Assembly: GCF_900100155.1 (NCBI RefSeq)
Contig: NZ_FMTP01000009.1
Span: 1 to 64,000 of the forward strand
Source of the DNA: Ancylobacter rudongensis
GTDB lineage: Bacteria > Pseudomonadota > Alphaproteobacteria > Rhizobiales > Xanthobacteraceae
Length of the DNA: 64,000 bases
Direction of reading: 5' to 3'
Shown: one piece after another, positions 61,695 to 64,000 of the stretch
How positions within the stretch are numbered: position 1 is the first letter of the stretch
Layout of the letters: each line of letters begins with the position of its first letter
Position numbers and translations under genes: made by a program
Notes under the pieces: model-generated
What the model was told of the DNA's origin: nothing
The model's database searches: none
The model's input: only the letters and a program-made list of their open reading frames with translations

Positions 61695-63758
61695 ATGCGC
61701 AAGATACTGCCCGGCTCCGCTTTTCCGCTCGGAGTGACGGTCGACGGGAGAGGGACGAATTTTGCGCTGTTCTCCGACAATGCGGTCGGGGTCACGCTGT
61801 GCCTGTTCGACCGTTACGGCCAGACCGAGCTGGAGCGGATCGACCTGCATGAATGCACCAACGGCGTCTGGCATTGCTATCTCCCCGGCGTCGGGCGCGG
61901 CCAGGTCTATGGCTGGCGCGTGCACGGGCCGTGGGCGCCGGAGGCGGGCCACCGCTTCAACCCGAACAAGCTGCTGCTCGACCCCTATGCCCGCATGCTG
62001 GTGGGCGACATCAAGTGGGACGATGCCCTGTACGGCTACACGATCGGCGCTGGCGACGATGCCGACCTGATCATGGATGAGCGCGACAGCGCCGCCTTCA
62101 TGCCGAAGGCCCGCGTTGTCGCCGGCACGCCGATGGCCGCGACCCAGCACCCGCGCATCTCCTGGGCCAAGACGGTGATCTATGAAGGCCATGTGCGTGG
62201 GCTGACCATGCGCCACCCGCTGGTGCCCGAATCCATCCGCGGCACCTTCACCGCGCTCGGCCAGCCGGAATTCATCGATTATATCTCGAAGCTCGGCGTC
62301 ACCGCGCTGGAACTGCTCCCCGTCCATGCCTTCACCCAGGACCGGCATCTGCTCGACCGGGGCCTCGCCAATTACTGGGGCTACAACACGCTGAACTTCT
62401 TCGCGCCGGAGCCGCGCTATCTCGGCGAAGACGGGCTCGACGCCATTGGCGAGGCGGTGGACCGGCTGCACCAGGCCGGCATCGAGATCATCCTTGACGT
62501 GGTCTACAACCACACCTGCGAGGGCAACCATCTCGGCCCCACTCTGTCCTTCAAGGGCATCGACAACGCCTCCTACTACCGGCTGCTGCCCGGCAATGGC
62601 CGCTATTATGACGACCTCACCGGCTGCGGGAACTCGGTCAACACCGACCATCCCCGCGTGCTGCAGATGGTGATGGATTCCTTGCGCATGTGGGCGTCGG
62701 TCTACGGCATTGACGGGTTCCGCTTCGACCTCGCCACCACGCTCGGCCGCCGGCCGGAAGGCTTCGATTCCGGCCACGCCTTCTTCAACGCCATTCTCCA
62801 GGACCCCACCCTTGGCGGCCTCAAGCTGATCGCCGAGCCGTGGGATGTCGGCCCCGGCGGCTACCAGCTCGGCGCCTTCCCGCCCGGCTTCTCGGAATGG
62901 AACGGCGATTACCGCGACAAGGTGCGCGAGTTCTGGTGCGGCTCGGAAGGGCTGCTGCCGAGCTTCGCCACCCGCTTCGCCGCCTCGCAGGACATCTTCT
63001 CGGAAGGCCGCCGCCGGCCGTGGTCGAGCCTCAACTTCATCACCGCCCATGACGGTTTCACCCTGCACGACCTCGTCACCTATAATGACAAGCACAATGA
63101 GGCCAATGGCGAGGACAGCCGCGACGGCCATGACGACAACAAGAGCTGGAACTGCGGCGTCGAGGGCGAGACCGACGATCCCGCGATCAACGCGCTGCGT
63201 CGCCGGCAGAAGCGCAACCTGATCGCGACGCTGTTCCTCAGCCAGGGCGTGCCGATGCTGCTCGCCGGCGACGAGCGTTCCAACTCGCAGGGCGGCAACA
63301 ACAACGCCTATTGCCAGGACAACGAGATCGGCTGGGTCGACTGGTCGGATGACGACCCGGAACTGCCTGACTTCGTCGCCCGCCTCGCCGAGATCCGCAA
63401 GACCCATTCCTGTCTCTCGCGCCCGGAATTCCTCACCGGCTCGCGCAACGCGATGGGCCAGCCCGACGTCGCCTGGTTCAACAATGGCGGCACCCGCATG
63501 AGCGAGGAGAACTGGTCCGACCCGCACTCCAAATGCCTCACCCTGCGCCTCGCCCCGGTGCTGCCGGAGGAGCCCTCGCTGGTGATCATGCTCAACGCCT
63601 CGCATGTCGACGTCGATTTCGTCGCGCCGCCGGTTCAGTCCGGGCGCTGGCAGGCGATCCTGGCCACCGGCGACGATCTCGAAGGCTCCAGCCTTGAGGG
63701 CGGCGAGACCTTCGGCGTGCCGGGCCGCACACTCATTGTCTGGGAATGGCGCGCATGA
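61695..63758 (+). CDS. glgX: Glycogen debranching enzyme GlgX
   Basis: This 687-aa glycoside hydrolase family 13 isoamylase-type enzyme removes alpha-1,6 branches. It has an N-terminal CBM48 ([18 protein letters not shown]), a catalytic barrel with [15 protein letters not shown], the nucleophile region [14 protein letters not shown] (Asp), the acid [14 protein letters not shown] (Glu), and [16 protein letters not shown] with the third Asp. Length is usual. The start at 61695 gives [13 protein letters not shown]; upstream codons are atypical. It overlaps treZ by 4 nt, suggesting glycogen-to-trehalose conversion by the TreY-TreZ route. Confidence 0.96.
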   Translation: MRKILPGSAFPLGVTVDGRGTNFALFSDNAVGVTLCLFDRYGQTELERIDLHECTNGVWHCYLPGVGRGQVYGWRVHGPWAPEAGHRFNPNKLLLDPYARMLVGDIKWDDALYGYTIGAGDDADLIMDERDSAAFMPKARVVAGTPMAATQHPRISWAKTVIYEGHVRGLTMRHPLVPESIRGTFTALGQPEFIDYISKLGVTALELLPVHAFTQDRHLLDRGLANYWGYNTLNFFAPEPRYLGEDGLDAIGEAVDRLHQAGIEIILDVVYNHTCEGNHLGPTLSFKGIDNASYYRLLPGNGRYYDDLTGCGNSVNTDHPRVLQMVMDSLRMWASVYGIDGFRFDLATTLGRRPEGFDSGHAFFNAILQDPTLGGLKLIAEPWDVGPGGYQLGAFPPGFSEWNGDYRDKVREFWCGSEGLLPSFATRFAASQDIFSEGRRRPWSSLNFITAHDGFTLHDLVTYNDKHNEANGEDSRDGHDDNKSWNCGVEGETDDPAINALRRRQKRNLIATLFLSQGVPMLLAGDERSNSQGGNNNAYCQDNEIGWVDWSDDDPELPDFVARLAEIRKTHSCLSRPEFLTGSRNAMGQPDVAWFNNGGTRMSEENWSDPHSKCLTLRLAPVLPEEPSLVIMLNASHVDVDFVAPPVQSGRWQAILATGDDLEGSSLEGGETFGVPGRTLIVWEWRA

Positions 63759-64000
63759 ACAGCACCCGCTTCGGTCCGATTGTCGAGGGCACGGCCACCC
63801 GCTTCCGCCTCTACGCACCGGATGCGGGCCATGTGAGTGTGGAGATCGACGGCGCCGCGCCCGTGGCGATGGAAAAGGGCGCCGATGGCTTCTTCACAGC
63901 CGGCGTGGACGGGCTCGCGGCCGGCACCCGCTATCGCTTCCGCATCGGCGAGGGGGAGGGGGCGGTCGCCGTCCCCGATCCGGCCTCGCGCGGCCAGGCG
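63755..64000 (+). CDS. treZ: Malto-oligosyltrehalose trehalohydrolase, N-terminal part
   Basis: The window ends after 82 codons. The product begins [20 protein letters not shown] with a CBM48-type N-terminal domain (APDAGHVSVEI, TRYRFRIGEGE), as in TreZ, which releases trehalose from maltooligosyl-trehalose. The ATG overlaps the glgX stop (ATGA). treY would be expected further on. The catalytic domain is outside the window, so the call rests on the N-terminus and linkage. Confidence 0.8.
   Translation, partial: MNSTRFGPIVEGTATRFRLYAPDAGHVSVEIDGAAPVAMEKGADGFFTAGVDGLAAGTRYRFRIGEGEGAVAVPDPASRGQA

Noticed and set aside
61590-63818. 742-codon minus-strand frame opposite glgX
   Set aside because: It covers glgX and the treZ start in antisense and lacks any family signature.

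Overview
The window is a GC-rich chromosomal segment from an alphaproteobacterium of the Rhizobiales (Hyphomicrobiales), most plausibly a Xanthobacter/Azorhizobium/Ancylobacter/Starkeya-type organism. This placement is an inference from four things: rhizobial-type motility genes (flaF, flbT, motC, motE, an FtcR/Rem regulator), a CheA with a receiver-domain tail, a true CheZ, and an NAD-dependent formate dehydrogenase of the Pseudomonas sp. 101/Ancylobacter type. No 16S rRNA is present to confirm it.

Layout. 1-4000: formate dehydrogenase preceded by its LysR-type regulator, then a CHAD-domain protein, all on the minus strand. 4152-4274: initiator tRNA-fMet with its own terminator. 4510-8526: cytochrome bo-type ubiquinol oxidase operon cyoABCD (minus). 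8858-29016: a long minus-strand block. In transcription order it holds DUF1217-flgF-fliI, then flgE-flgK-flgL-flaF-flbT-flgD-fliQ-flhA-fliR, then a coiled-coil gene, flgJ-like, flgN-like and a membrane-anchored unknown, then a chemoreceptor and cheA-cheW-cheY-cheB-cheR. 29166-40886: the divergent plus-strand block motA-fliM-(small membrane protein)-fliN-fliG-flhB-(unknown)-flgB-flgC-fliE-flgG-flgA-flgI-motE-flgH-fliL-fliP. 41180-50927: flagellin, then fliF-fliH-motB-motC-fliK-lytic transglycosylase. 51126-53333: cheZ, divergent cheY and the master regulator ftcR/rem. 53366-61128: a signalling island with a receiver-MarR fusion, a single-domain receiver, a histidine kinase overlapping a small periplasmic molybdopterin-fold protein, a second kinase with a PDC/Cache-like sensor, and a soluble two-PAS chemoreceptor. 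61364-64000: a small unknown ORF, then glgX and the start of treZ (glycogen/trehalose metabolism).

How it fits together. Most structural parts of a polar-type flagellum, its motor with rhizobial accessories (MotA/B/C/E), and a full adaptation pathway (CheA/W/Y/B/R plus CheZ) lie in one stretch. I see no fliD, fliS, fliO or sigma-28 gene here; FlaF and FlbT replace FliS/CsrA-type control, as is usual in the group. A roughly 15-bp motif (consensus close to CCAGCCTCGCGCAAG) sits 43-44 nt upstream of the start codons of motA, flgB, flgE and the DUF1217-flgF operon. Variants lie upstream of the flagellin and cheY genes. It is the best candidate for a shared promoter or activator site of the regulon.

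The most unusual items are the regulon-wide motif, the CheA receiver domain with Glu and Ala at the Asp57 and Thr87 positions, the kinase/molybdopterin-fold/receiver-MarR island with a long dyad operator, the Ala/Thr-rich insertion in the flagellin, and 12 tandem pentapeptide-encoding repeats in motC.
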